DNA from: Planotetraspora sp. A-T 1434
GTDB taxonomy: Bacteria > Actinomycetota > Actinomycetes > Streptosporangiales > Streptosporangiaceae
Direction of reading: 5' to 3'
NCBI RefSeq assembly: GCF_025420585.1
Contig: NZ_JAOEGB010000008.1
Location: 62,001 to 126,000 of the forward strand
DNA: 64,000 nucleotides
The translations under genes were made by a program, and so were the position numbers. How positions within the stretch are numbered: the stretch's first letter is position 1; each line of letters opens with the position of its first letter. The notes under the pieces are model-generated. The model made no database searches and had not been told where the DNA came from. It saw nothing but the letters and a program-made list of their open reading frames with translations. This document shows positions 1-7,866 of this stretch, piece by piece.

Positions 1-429
1 CGGGCGGACGACGTGACGCTGCTCGCCATCCGGTTCAAGGGCGTCCCGAGCCACAACGTCGCCCAGTGGCTGATGGAGCCGCAGCCGATGACGGCGGGCC
101 GGGTGCGCGGCCTGGTCCGCAGGACCCTGACCTCCTGGGGCCTCGAACGGATGATCCCGGTCGCCCAGTTGCTGGCCTCCGAGCTCGTCACCAACGCCGT
201 GCGGCAGACGTCCCGGCCGATCACCATCAGGCTGCTGCGGACCGACGCCCTGCTGTGCGAGGTCAGCGACGACGACCACCGGATGCCGATCCTGCGCGAG
301 CCCGGCGTGCTCGACGAGGACGGCCGGGGGCTCTACCTCGTCAGCCAGCTCGCCGAACGCTGGGGGACGAGCCGGGTCGCCGGAGGGAAGACGGTCTGGT
401 TCTCCATGCCCATCCCGCTCGCCCGCTGA
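1..429 (+). CDS. SpoIIE phosphatase / HATPase fusion protein, C-terminal part
   Basis: The frame is open from base 1, so the gene begins upstream of the window. The first visible residues (RADDVTLLAIR) match the usual end of a SpoIIE/PP2C phosphatase domain. They run into a HATPase_c_2 (anti-sigma kinase type) domain with an N-box (ELVTNAVRQ) and a G-box (DEDGRGLYLV). Proteins of this build combine a phosphatase for anti-sigma-factor antagonists with an RsbW-like kinase, usually behind PAS or GAF sensors. Sensors here would lie outside the window. It probably belongs to the same partner-switching circuitry as the genes at 5.8-12 kb. A short internal start at 13 is possible, but the phosphatase-like residues before it argue against that. 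Confidence 0.8.
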   Translation, partial: RADDVTLLAIRFKGVPSHNVAQWLMEPQPMTAGRVRGLVRRTLTSWGLERMIPVAQLLASELVTNAVRQTSRPITIRLLRTDALLCEVSDDDHRMPILREPGVLDEDGRGLYLVSQLAERWGTSRVAGGKTVWFSMPIPLAR

Positions 430-442
430 TAGGCTCCTGGAT

Positions 443-456
443 ACCGACTGGTCGGT
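443..456. promoter_or_regulatory. TetR-type operator palindrome ACCGAC-TG-GTCGGT
   Basis: This is a perfect palindrome with 6-bp arms and a 2-bp centre, ending 12 bp before the SDR start. The form ACCnACnnGTnGGT is common for TetR-family operators in actinobacteria. A one-mismatch version lies at 35040-35053 upstream of the acyl-CoA ligase. The regulator is not identified. Confidence 0.55.
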
Positions 457-468
457 TCGGAGGGGTTC

Positions 469-1263
469 ATGCGAGTTCGGGACAGGGTCGCCGTCGTGAC
501 CGGCGCCGCGAATGGCATCGGCCGGGCCATGGCGCTCCGGTTCGCCGCCGAGGGGGCGGCCGGGGTGCTGGTCGCCGACCTGGACGAGGCGGGAGCCACC
601 GCCGTCGCCGGGGAGATCGGCGACCGGGCGATCGCCGTACGGGCCGATGTGACTGTGGAGGACGACGTCAGGTCGCTCGTGGACACGGCAGAGCGGGCGC
701 TCGGGCCGGTGGACCTGTTCTGCTCCAACGCCGGGATCATCACCGGCCACGGCCTGGAGGAGGCGTCCGACCTGGAGTGGAGCCGGACCCTCGCGGTCAA
801 CACCATGGCCCACGTGTACGCCGCTCGCGCGGTGGTGCCCCGCATGGTGGAGCGCGGCGGCGGCTACCTGCTGAACACCTGCTCGGCCGCCGGGCTGGTC
901 AGCTGCCCCGGAGACGCGCCGTACGCCGTGAGCAAGGCGGCCGCGATCTCCTTCGCGGAGTGGCTGGCCATCCACTACATGGCCAAGGGCATCCGGGTCA
1001 GCGTGCTCTGCCCGCAAGGGGTCCGGACCGCGATGATGCGTCAGGGTCTTGAGGAGGACCACATCACGGCGAGGGCGGTCGAGGCGTCCGGGGCGGTCCT
1101 CGACCCGGAGGACGTGGCCGGGCACGTCATCGACGGCCTGGACGCGGAGCGGTTCTACATCTTCCCGCATCCCGAGGTGGCCGACTTCGTCCGGATGAAG
1201 GTGGACGACCCGGACCGGTGGCTCAGCGGCATGTCGCGCTTCGTGGAGTCGCTCTCACGGTGA
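469..1263 (+). CDS. SDR family NAD(P)-dependent oxidoreductase
   Basis: This is a 264-residue classical short-chain dehydrogenase. The cofactor motif TGAANGIG is at residues 11-18, the NAG motif near 87-89, and the catalytic set is N111, S139, Y152 and K156 (YAVSK). Length and motif order are normal for the family, which interconverts alcohols and ketones on many substrates. The substrate cannot be read from the sequence. The ATG follows a GGAGGGG ribosome-binding site and a TetR-type palindrome at 443-456, so repression by a TetR protein is likely. The gene is monocistronic, and the following deacetylase has its own promoter-like element. Confidence 0.9.
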   Translation: MRVRDRVAVVTGAANGIGRAMALRFAAEGAAGVLVADLDEAGATAVAGEIGDRAIAVRADVTVEDDVRSLVDTAERALGPVDLFCSNAGIITGHGLEEASDLEWSRTLAVNTMAHVYAARAVVPRMVERGGGYLLNTCSAAGLVSCPGDAPYAVSKAAAISFAEWLAIHYMAKGIRVSVLCPQGVRTAMMRQGLEEDHITARAVEASGAVLDPEDVAGHVIDGLDAERFYIFPHPEVADFVRMKVDDPDRWLSGMSRFVESLSR

Positions 1264-1301
1264 GCCTCGCCAACCCCGGGCGGTGGCGTGGCCCCGGCCG
1301 A

Positions 1302-1307
1302 TAGCAT
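1302..1307 (+). promoter_or_regulatory. -10-like TAGCAT, leaderless start
   Basis: TAGCAT lies 6 bp before the GTG start of the deacetylase and no Shine-Dalgarno sequence is visible. This is the arrangement expected for a leaderless actinobacterial transcript. Confidence 0.4.
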
Positions 1308-1313
1308 CCACGC

Positions 1314-2135
1314 GTGATCATCCGGGTGCTCATCGTCATCGCGCTGATCGGAACCGCGGGCTGTGCCGCGTCAGGTCCGGCCGTCCCCCGGAGCACACCG
1401 GCCGTACACGTGACGCCCGCTCCCGCGGCCTCACCGCCGGTCACGCCGGCGGCCGCCCCCCAGCCGCACCCGCTCGTACGGCACGGCCGGCGGGGCTCCG
1501 GAATGGTCGCGCTGACCTTCGACGCCGACATGACGACGTTCATGGAGCGGCAGCTCGACAGCGGCGAGGTCGGCAGCTACGCCAACCCGAGGCTTCTCGC
1601 CGAGCTGCGCCGGTTGAAGGTCCCCGCGACGATCTTCCTCACCGGACTGTGGATCAAGCGCTATCCGCGCGTGGCCGCCGGCCTCGCCCATGACCCGCTC
1701 TTCGAGCTGGGCGACCACTCCTACGACCACCGGGCCTTCGCGACCCCGTGTTACGGCCTGGGCGAGACCGACGACATGGCCGCGAGCGTCAGCCGTACGG
1801 AACGGCTCCTCGACCGCCTCGCCCCCGGCCATCCGAAGTTCTTCCGCTTCCCCGGGGGCTGCTTCGACAAGGCGGCGCTGAAGGCCGTGAAGAGGCAGGG
1901 GGTGACCCCCGTGCAGTGGGACGTGATCGGCGGGGACGCCTTCGCGACCTCCAAGGAGGCGATCGTGCGCCAGACCCTCGCTAACGCGCGGGACGGTTCG
2001 ATCGTCGTCCTCCACCTCGGCGGCGGCAAGCCGTCGGGCCTCACCGACGACGCGGTCCCGGCGATCGTCAAGGGCCTGCGCAAGCGCGGGCTCCGGCTCG
2101 TCAGGCTGTCGGAGCTGCTCGGCTATTCGCGGTAG
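1314..2135 (+). CDS. Polysaccharide deacetylase family lipoprotein
   Basis: This is a 273-residue NodB-fold (carbohydrate esterase 4) protein. It starts with a lipoprotein signal peptide ending in a lipobox (TAGC, lipidated Cys17), then a proline/alanine-rich spacer to about residue 55. Metal and catalytic motifs are TFDAD (68-72, a variant of the usual TFDDG) and HSYDH (135-139). A later RFPGG segment fits motif 3. The family removes acetyl groups from peptidoglycan or other polysaccharides, and here it would act outside the membrane. The TFDAD variant keeps the first two-residue acidic pattern but lacks the usual second Asp-Gly, so activity should not be assumed. The GTG start sits behind a leaderless-type promoter. 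Confidence 0.85.
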   Translation: MIIRVLIVIALIGTAGCAASGPAVPRSTPAVHVTPAPAASPPVTPAAAPQPHPLVRHGRRGSGMVALTFDADMTTFMERQLDSGEVGSYANPRLLAELRRLKVPATIFLTGLWIKRYPRVAAGLAHDPLFELGDHSYDHRAFATPCYGLGETDDMAASVSRTERLLDRLAPGHPKFFRFPGGCFDKAALKAVKRQGVTPVQWDVIGGDAFATSKEAIVRQTLANARDGSIVVLHLGGGKPSGLTDDAVPAIVKGLRKRGLRLVRLSELLGYSR

Positions 2136-2197
2136 GCCTGCAGGGCGCCGATGAAAACCTCCAGGCCGGACTCGAACCACTTGTCGCCGCCCCCGCT
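2123..2197 (-). pseudogene. C-terminal remnant of a TetR family regulator
   Basis: On the minus strand this stretch reads DKWFESGLEVFIGALQAYRE followed by a stop. This resembles the last helix of TetR-type regulators (a W/F-E-x-GL-x-x-x-x-x-GL pattern ending with the protein). No TetR helix-turn-helix is found upstream of it. The stop codon lies within the end of the deacetylase gene. It is probably the surviving tail of a deleted regulator. The short length keeps confidence moderate. Confidence 0.45.
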
Positions 2198-2299
2198 TTC
2201 CAGATCACGCCGTGGGAACGGTTTGCAGTCGCTTGGATGAAGGGCCCGGCCAGGCCGTACGGCACGCAGTCGTAAGGGGTGAACCGAATGGAGGCGCTC

Positions 2300-3784
2300 A
2301 TGAGGCCGCGTGTTCTCATCCTGGTCATCGCCCTGCTGATGCTCGCCGCCGCCTGTGGAGGCGGGGGCAGCGAACGAGCTCCGGACTACCGGCCCACCCG
2401 GGCGCCGGCCCCGCCGACCGCGGGCCTCCCGGCCGACTCCTCGGCGGGCCTTCCATCCGGCTCCGCCGAGAGGGACGCCACCTCCCAGCAGATTTCCACG
2501 TTCGCCCTCGACGTCGACACCGCGTCGTACGGCTACGCCCGCCGGGCCATCCAGGAAGGGAGGTGGCCCGAGCCCGGCCAGGTCCGGACCGAGGAGTTCG
2601 TCAACGCCTTCCGCCAGGACTACGCCGAGCCCGGCGACAACGGCTTCGCCGTACACGTCGACGGCGCCCGGACCGACGGCGGCGCGCTGGTCCGGGTGGG
2701 GCTGCAGACGCGCCGGACGGAGGCGGCGGCCCGCAAGCCGGCCAACCTCACGTTCGTCGTCGACGTGTCCGGGTCGATGGCCGAGCCCGGCCGCCTCGAC
2801 CTGGTCCGCGACGCCCTGCACACACTGGTCGACCAGCTGATGCCGGGGGACGAGGTCTCCATCGTGTCCTTCAGCGACTCCGCCCGGCTGATCATCCCGA
2901 TGGTCCCGGTCTCCGAGCGCTCCCGGTTGCACGCGGCGATCAACGAGCTGGCCGTCGACGGCTCGACCAACCTGGAGCAGGGCCTGGTCACCGGCTACCA
3001 GGAGGCGTCCCGTGCCTTCCGGCTCGTGGCGACCAACCGGGTCATCCTCCTCTCGGACGGCCTCGCCAACACGGGTGAGACCGACTGGCAGGGCATCCTC
3101 AACCGCGTCCGCGACTACGCCGGCAAGCAGGTCACGCTGCTGTGCGTCGGCGTCGGCCGCGAGTACGGCGACCAGCTCATGGAGCAGCTCGCCGACAACG
3201 GCGACGGCTCGGCCGTCTACGTCAGCTCGCTCGACCAGGCGCGCAAGGTCTTCGTCGAGCAGCTGCCCGCCACCCTGGATGTCCGGGCCCGTGACGCCAA
3301 GGCCCAGGTCGTGTTCAACCCGGGAGCGGTCGAGTCGTACAGCCTTCTCGGGTACGAGGACCGGCAGATCGCGCCGGAGGAGTTCCGCGACGACTCCCGT
3401 GACGGCGGAGAGGTCGGTCCCGGCCACTCCGTGACCGCGCTCTACTGGGTGCGGCTGCGGCCTGGGGCGTCCGGACAGGTCGCGACCGCGACCGTGCGCT
3501 GGCTCGACCCCGACAACCGCCGGCCCTCCGAGGCCAGCCGCTCGGTGGAGACCGGCGACCTGTCCCGCGACCTGTGGAGCTCCACCAAGCCCAGGCTCCA
3601 GGTGGACGTGGTCGCCGCCGCCTTCGCCGAGCACCTCCGCTCACACTGGACCCCCGGCGCCGGGCGCTTCGGGATCAGCCTGGACGACCTCGGCACCCGG
3701 GCCGCCCGCCTCGCCGCCACCACCGAGGACCCCGACGTGAGCGAGCTGGCCGACCTCATCGCCCGGGCGAAGTCCCTCGGCTGA
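2300..3784 (+). CDS. YfbK-like von Willebrand factor A domain lipoprotein
   Basis: This is a 494-residue exported lipoprotein. The signal peptide ends in LAAAC (Cys19) and is followed by a Pro/Ala linker. Next comes the YfbK-type N-terminal domain (STFALDVDTASYGYARRAI), then a vWA domain with a complete metal-site motif (DVSGSM), then a DUF3520-like C-terminal domain. The ATG at 2300 is preferred because GGAGG lies 6 bases upstream. In-frame starts at 2279 and 2288 would put charged residues before the signal peptide. Metal-dependent protein binding at the cell surface is expected. Neighbours give no specific partner. Confidence 0.88.
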   Translation: MRPRVLILVIALLMLAAACGGGGSERAPDYRPTRAPAPPTAGLPADSSAGLPSGSAERDATSQQISTFALDVDTASYGYARRAIQEGRWPEPGQVRTEEFVNAFRQDYAEPGDNGFAVHVDGARTDGGALVRVGLQTRRTEAAARKPANLTFVVDVSGSMAEPGRLDLVRDALHTLVDQLMPGDEVSIVSFSDSARLIIPMVPVSERSRLHAAINELAVDGSTNLEQGLVTGYQEASRAFRLVATNRVILLSDGLANTGETDWQGILNRVRDYAGKQVTLLCVGVGREYGDQLMEQLADNGDGSAVYVSSLDQARKVFVEQLPATLDVRARDAKAQVVFNPGAVESYSLLGYEDRQIAPEEFRDDSRDGGEVGPGHSVTALYWVRLRPGASGQVATATVRWLDPDNRRPSEASRSVETGDLSRDLWSSTKPRLQVDVVAAAFAEHLRSHWTPGAGRFGISLDDLGTRAARLAATTEDPDVSELADLIARAKSLG

Positions 3785-3851
3785 TCGAGTACGACCCGGT
3801 CCGTGAAGTCCTATACACTGGCGTGGCGCCGCTGACGGTGGCGTCACCAAA

Positions 3852-3927
3852 GGGGCTATAGCGCAGCTGGTAGCGCACCTCCATGGCATGGAGGGGGTCT
3901 GGGGTTCGAGTCCCCATAGCTCCACCA
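3852..3927 (+). tRNA. tRNA-Ala (anticodon GGC), CCA encoded
   Basis: This is a complete 76-nt cloverleaf. The acceptor arms GGGGCTA/TAGCTCC pair with one G-T wobble. The anticodon stem CCTCC/GGAGG carries the 7-nt loop ATGGCAT with GGC in the anticodon position. The T-arm is TGGGG/CCCCA with loop TTCGAGT, the discriminator is A, and CCA is encoded in the DNA. It reads GCC codons, the dominant alanine codon here. The DNA just downstream holds a broken kinase gene and an MNT/HEPN pair, consistent with the tRNA end having been an insertion point. Confidence 0.97.
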
Positions 3928-4030
3928 TACGCAGGGCCGTTTTAGTCAGCTCGGGAACGGTTGACGAAATCCCGTCTGATCGACTTGATCGGATGGATTT
4001 CCTCGCCCCGGTCAAGGGCACCAGGAGTCG

Positions 4031-4274
4031 TTGATGCACCGGCCGGACCCATTGCGGACGGTGCGCCTGTCTGAATACGAAGCGGTTTCCACGTATCTGT
4101 CGTTACTGAGCGACCATCAAACTCGGCGACGTCGTGGCCGCGGCCGCCCAGCACGGCTCGGGCATCGGCGGCAGGTCGGCAGAGCTGGACGTCAACGGAC
4201 ACCGGTTGTTCATCAGACGTGTTCCCCTGACCGACCTTGAAATCCGAAACCAAACGGACACCATATCCCGCTGA
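4031..4274 (+). pseudogene. Frameshifted, truncated protein kinase-like gene
   Basis: Two overlapping frames together read like the first ~75 residues of one protein. The frame from 4031 gives LSEYEAVSTYLSLLSDH, and from 4116 a shifted frame continues with GSGIGGRSAELDVNGHRLF and IRRVPLTDLE, then stops at 4274. The GIGG...LDV.G..LF.RRVPLTDLE pattern resembles the start of an actinobacterial family annotated as serine/threonine protein kinases. The shift falls at about 4112-4118, and everything beyond the N-terminal lobe is missing. The rest of 3928-4395 holds no other supported gene. Confidence 0.55.
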
Positions 4275-4395
4275 AGAGCTTGGGCAGGTCGCGGTGAACG
4301 CCTTGCCTCTGTCAGTTTGGCAGCTCAGTGAGAGGCCACGCCGACGGAGCTGGGCATCTGGCATCCTTCAATAAATCGAGGTTAATCTTAGTTTT

Positions 4396-4983
4396 ATGAA
4401 GGTTATGCCGCCGCCGTTGCTACCGATCTTCCGGTCGGAGGCGCAGGTCAGAGTCCTGACGTGGGTGCTGCTCCATCCCGAGGACGAGCTGTCGATCACG
4501 GCGCTCGCGGACCGCCTCGGTCTTCCTTGGCTCACCGTGCAGCGAGAGGCGGGTCGCCTGGCCGAGGCCGGCGTCCTGACCGAGCGGGTCGTGGGGCGGG
4601 CGCGCCTGCTCTCGGCGAATACGGACAGTCCCTATTATGCTGCGCTGAGTCAGCTAGTCGGATATGCTTTCGGCCCGGCCACGGCGATCGCTGAGGCGTT
4701 CGACGGGATGCCGGACGTGTACCAGGTACTGATCATCGGCTCATGGGCGGAGCGATTTCTCGGCGAAGCGGGCGTCCCGCCTCGTGACGTCGACGTGCTT
4801 GTGGTGGGCGATCCGCCCCGACGGGACGTCCGTCGCCTCAACGAGGAACTGGAAGAGTGCTTGGGGCGCTCGGTCCAGATCACAGTTGTTCCCCCTCGCG
4901 AATGGGAGGAGGCGACAACGGGGTTCGTTCGCGAGGTTCTGGGCCGGCCGCACCTGGTCGTCGTCCGGAACGAGAGGGAGTGA
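4396..4983 (+). CDS. Winged-helix MNT-type nucleotidyltransferase (antitoxin-like)
   Basis: This 195-residue protein has an N-terminal winged helix-turn-helix (about residues 12-75, ArsR-like) and a C-terminal minimal nucleotidyltransferase domain. The nucleotidyltransferase motifs are GSWAER (115-120) and DVDVLVVG (131-138), whose Asp131 and Asp133 would bind the metal ions. In HEPN/MNT modules the MNT protein inactivates its HEPN partner by adding AMP. The downstream HEPN-like gene starts 6 bases after this stop, so the two are probably co-translated. The winged helix suggests the protein also represses its own promoter. The upstream DNA is AT-richer than its surroundings, in keeping with acquired DNA. 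Confidence 0.75.
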   Translation: MKVMPPPLLPIFRSEAQVRVLTWVLLHPEDELSITALADRLGLPWLTVQREAGRLAEAGVLTERVVGRARLLSANTDSPYYAALSQLVGYAFGPATAIAEAFDGMPDVYQVLIIGSWAERFLGEAGVPPRDVDVLVVGDPPRRDVRRLNEELEECLGRSVQITVVPPREWEEATTGFVREVLGRPHLVVVRNERE

Positions 4984-4989
4984 AGCAGG

Positions 4990-5475
4990 TTGTCGCCAGC
5001 GCGGGTGACACTTCAGCAGCTGCTGGACGAAGGAGTTGTGGAGCCCGTCGCTCGCGATGAGGACGCATGCCGCGTCCTCATCGACCAGGCGGCTCGCCAT
5101 GTCCGCACCGCGAGCGCCGGTATCGGACTCGGCGACAGTGAAGGCGGGCTCCAACTCGCTTATGACGCGTGCAGGAAGACCTGCCTCGCTCTCATCCTGG
5201 CCATTGGCTTGAGGCCCAAAGACGAGCAGGGATCCCATGCGGTGACCTTCGAGGCTGCGGCCGCCATCGCCGCCAACTTCGGCGCGAGGGACGTCGTCGG
5301 CGACGCCGGCCGCCTCCGTTACGTACGGCATGGCGTCGAATACCGGGCGGGTGTGGTTCATCACGCCGACGCGGAGGATGCGGTGTCTCTGGCGGAAGAA
5401 CTCCTCGATTCGCTGAGCCCTCAGGTCACGAAGCTTCTGGACCATCCTCCGCCCTATCGGTCACGGCGGGCGTAG
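4990..5475 (+). CDS. HEPN domain protein (putative toxin partner)
   Basis: This is a 161-residue, mostly helical protein. Residues 55-145 fit a HEPN domain, and a segment R108-x5-H114 fits the R-x(4-6)-H motif of HEPN RNases. It begins with TTG, 6 bases after the nucleotidyltransferase stop, with GAGGGAG about 8 bases upstream. Together the pair has the layout of HEPN/MNT (type VII) toxin-antitoxin modules, where HEPN cleaves RNA and MNT modifies it. The HEPN assignment rests on context, helical character and this motif. Which protein is toxic here is inference. Confidence 0.65.
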   Translation: MSPARVTLQQLLDEGVVEPVARDEDACRVLIDQAARHVRTASAGIGLGDSEGGLQLAYDACRKTCLALILAIGLRPKDEQGSHAVTFEAAAAIAANFGARDVVGDAGRLRYVRHGVEYRAGVVHHADAEDAVSLAEELLDSLSPQVTKLLDHPPPYRSRRA

Positions 5476-5547
5476 CCGGTGGTCGGCAAGCGGCTTGGTG
5501 GGATGGGAGGCGCGGCTCAGGGGGCCGGCCGGACATGAGGGGCGCCG

Positions 5548-5769
5548 ATGAGGGTAGGCGCTGAAGGCATGAAGCGGATTCTGCAACTCTTCGTCACTCG
5601 CTGGCTGTCGCGGACCCCGTTCGGCCTGGTCGTCCTCGGCATCGGCTGGTGGATCATGCGCAAGAAGCGCCGTAACCAGGAAGTCACTCGCGCCGACCTG
5701 CGTGAGCCCGGCCGGAAGCAGGGGAGCCCCTATGCCTGGCACGGGCCGTCCAGCACGAATCGCCGCTGA
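5548..5769 (+). CDS. Small basic single-pass membrane protein (DUF6203-like)
   Basis: This is a 73-residue protein with one hydrophobic segment (about residues 25-37, FGLVVLGIGWWIM) followed by a very basic stretch RKKRRNQ. It resembles small actinobacterial proteins annotated as DUF6203, an assignment from memory and not certain. The ATG at 5548 has GAGGGG 5 bases upstream; an internal ATG at 5569 is an alternative. The positive-inside rule places the C-terminus in the cytoplasm. No function is known. Confidence 0.6.
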   Translation: MRVGAEGMKRILQLFVTRWLSRTPFGLVVLGIGWWIMRKKRRNQEVTRADLREPGRKQGSPYAWHGPSSTNRR

Positions 5770-5787
5770 GCTCTGCCGGTATACGCC

Positions 5788-5821
5788 GACGCCCGCGGGC
5801 GACATGTGGCCGGCGGGCGTC
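5788..5821. terminator. Hairpin between convergent genes
   Basis: The perfect 9-bp arms GACGCCCGC (5788-5796) and GCGGGCGTC (5813-5821) lie between the convergent DUF6203-like and STAS genes. There is no clear U-tract. Confidence 0.45.
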
Positions 5822-6197
5822 AGGCCGGGGGACCTTCCTGGAGGGCCTCGGTGAGCGAGTCGCGGATGGGGATGTGCTGGGCCAGGCCGACGAGCTCCAT
5901 GACCTTCCGCGGGGACGGCCGGGGGCCGCTGAGCGTGACGCTGCCGCCGTTGGCCTGGGCGTGGTTGTACGCGTCGAGCAGCACCCTGATGCCCGCGCTG
6001 TCCATGAAGGTCATGCCGGCCAGGTCGAGCAGCAGGTGCGGGGACAGCTCACGGGCGTGCTGGATGGAGTCGTGCAACCGGGCCGTGGTGGTGGCATCCA
6101 GATCGCCGACCACGGTCACCACGGCGAACGGCTCGGTAAGCTCGGTGAACACCTGCATGCTGTCCATCCCCGGCTCCCTGTCGTAGATCGTAGTCAT
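5820..6197 (-). CDS. STAS domain anti-sigma factor antagonist
   Basis: This is a 125-residue single-domain STAS protein of the RsbV/SpoIIAA type. The phosphorylation-site region reads DLAGMTFMDSAGIRVLL, with the serine of DSAG as the predicted phosphorylated residue. Unphosphorylated, such proteins bind the anti-sigma kinase and free the sigma factor. It is transcribed away from the stressosome-like operon that begins at 6251, with about 50 bp between the two start codons. The start chosen is the ATG at 6197 (MTTIYD). An in-frame ATG at 6212 would add five residues. Confidence 0.88.
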   Translation of the reverse strand: MTTIYDREPGMDSMQVFTELTEPFAVVTVVGDLDATTTARLHDSIQHARELSPHLLLDLAGMTFMDSAGIRVLLDAYNHAQANGGSVTLSGPRPSPRKVMELVGLAQHIPIRDSLTEALQEGPPA

Positions 6198-6250
6198 GAG
6201 GCCTACAACCATAAGGTGGGGGCAGTCATGATGAGAGGACCGAGCCGTTC

Positions 6251-7108
6251 ATGGAGGCTGGCATTTTTACGCGAATCGCCCAACTCTGCCGGGCCCGGGA
6301 AGAACGGCTCAGTGAGCGGTGGCGCGCACTGGTCTCGGCGAGCCTGGGCGGCCGGGTGCCGGAGACGCAGGTGGACAAGGAGCAACGGGAGATCCTTGAC
6401 GTCCTGCTGACCGCGCTGGCGCTGGGCGCGGGGCGCGACATCGAGGCGGAGCCGTATGCCGAGCTGAGGGCGCTGCTCATGGAGCTGTCCCGGAGCCGCG
6501 CCCAGCAGGGATTCAGCCCGCGAGAGACCGCGATCAGCGTGTTCGCGCTCAAGGGGGCCGTGCTGGACGTCTTCGACCAGGACGGCGACGCCGAGGCGTT
6601 CCGCGAGTTCGTCGCGTTCTCGCAGCTGATCGACGAGCTGGCGCTGTTGACGTTCGAGACGTACGCCAGGGCGCGGGAAGAGGTCATCTCCAGCCAGGCG
6701 GAGCAGTTGCTGGAGCTGGCGACCCCGGTCGTGAAGGTGTGGGACGGCGTCCTGGCGCTCCCGCTCGTCGGGACGCTGGGATCGGCCCGGGCGCAGGTCG
6801 TCATGGAGAAGCTGCTGCAGACCCTGGTGGACACGGGGTCGGAACACGCGATCATCGACATCACCGGCGTTCCCGCCGTGGACACCCAGGTCGCGCAGCA
6901 TCTGCTGAAGACCGTCATGGCCGCCCGCCTGATGGGCGCCGAGTGCATCATCTCCGGCATCCGCCCGCAGATCGCGCAGACCATCGTGGCGCTGGGCATC
7001 GAGTTCGGCGACATCGCGACGAAGGGGACACTGGCGGACGCGCTGGTCCTCGCCATCAGCCGCACCGGGGTGAGCGTGGGCGGGGATCTCACGAAGCGGG
7101 GCCGGTAG
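6251..7108 (+). CDS. rsbR: RsbR-like stressosome co-antagonist
   Basis: This 285-residue protein has an N-terminal helical RsbRD-type domain (about 1-160) and a C-terminal STAS domain (about 170-280; IIDITGVPAVDTQ). In stressosomes RsbR forms a mixed shell with RsbS and holds RsbT until a stress signal triggers phosphorylation. The phosphoacceptor position in the STAS domain has Asp-Thr, as expected for RsbR, where RsbT phosphorylates threonine. The gene ends directly against rsbS (7109), then rsbT and a PP2C gene follow with overlaps, so this is one operon. The N-terminal domain would set signal specificity, and its ligand is unknown. Confidence 0.87.
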   Translation: MEAGIFTRIAQLCRAREERLSERWRALVSASLGGRVPETQVDKEQREILDVLLTALALGAGRDIEAEPYAELRALLMELSRSRAQQGFSPRETAISVFALKGAVLDVFDQDGDAEAFREFVAFSQLIDELALLTFETYARAREEVISSQAEQLLELATPVVKVWDGVLALPLVGTLGSARAQVVMEKLLQTLVDTGSEHAIIDITGVPAVDTQVAQHLLKTVMAARLMGAECIISGIRPQIAQTIVALGIEFGDIATKGTLADALVLAISRTGVSVGGDLTKRGR

Positions 7109-7471
7109 ATGGACAGCGTCCCGATCCTGAAGATCGGCGATGTGCTGCTGGTCTCCATCCAGACCGACCTTCAGGACGAGGCCGTCATGGCGCTCCAGGA
7201 GAGCCTGGCCGAGAGAATCTCCTCCACGGGCGCGTCCGGCGTGATCATCGACATCTCGGTGCTCGACGTCGTGGACTCGTTCGCCGGCCGGATGCTCGCC
7301 ACCGTCGCCGCGATCTCGAGGGTCCTCGACGCGGAGACCGTCGTCGTGGGGATGCGGCCGGCCGTGGCGATCACGCTGGTGGAGATGGGGCTGTCGCTCG
7401 ACGGCATCAAGACGGCCCTCGACCTGGAGCGAGGTATGCGGCTGCTGTCCGGCGACGGCGCTCTGGCATGA
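7109..7471 (+). CDS. rsbS: RsbS-like stressosome scaffold
   Basis: This is a 120-residue STAS-only protein. The region VIIDISVLDVVDSFAGRML carries a serine (DSFAG) in the phosphoacceptor position, typical for RsbS. It starts at the base after the rsbR stop codon and overlaps rsbT by ATGA, so translation is coupled. With RsbR it should form the core that sequesters RsbT. Confidence 0.88.
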   Translation: MDSVPILKIGDVLLVSIQTDLQDEAVMALQESLAERISSTGASGVIIDISVLDVVDSFAGRMLATVAAISRVLDAETVVVGMRPAVAITLVEMGLSLDGIKTALDLERGMRLLSGDGALA

Positions 7472-7866
7472 CCCGTCGGGAGCTCCCGATCAACGACGAC
7501 GGCGACGTGGTCCGCGTTCGCCAGCTCGTCCGATCGGTGGCGGTGGACGCGCGGCTGTCCCTGGTCGAGCAGACCAAGCTCGTGACCGCGGCCAGCGAGC
7601 TCGCCCGCAACACGCTGACGTACGGCGGGGGCGGCGCGGCGACGGTCGAGCACATCACGAACGGCACCAAGAGCGGCGTCAGGGCGATATTTCGCGACAA
7701 GGGACCGGGCATCGCCGACCTGGACCTCGCTCTCACGGACGGCTACACCTCGGGCAAGGGGCTCGGGCTCGGTCTCGGAGGCGCCAGAAGGCTGGTCGAC
7801 GAGTTCTCGGTGGAGTCGAGTCCCGGCAGCGGAACGACGGTGACGGTGACCAAGTGGGCGCGGTAG
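7468..7866 (+). CDS. rsbT: RsbT-like serine/threonine kinase (GHKL)
   Basis: This 132-residue GHKL ATPase domain protein has the N-box ELARNTLTYG, the G1 box DKGPGI and the G2 box GKGLGLGLGG. RsbT phosphorylates RsbS and RsbR and, once released, activates a downstream phosphatase. The ATG overlaps the rsbS stop (ATGA), and the 3' end overlaps the next gene by 13 bases. Size and motif order are normal for RsbT. Confidence 0.9.
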   Translation: MTRRELPINDDGDVVRVRQLVRSVAVDARLSLVEQTKLVTAASELARNTLTYGGGGAATVEHITNGTKSGVRAIFRDKGPGIADLDLALTDGYTSGKGLGLGLGGARRLVDEFSVESSPGSGTTVTVTKWAR

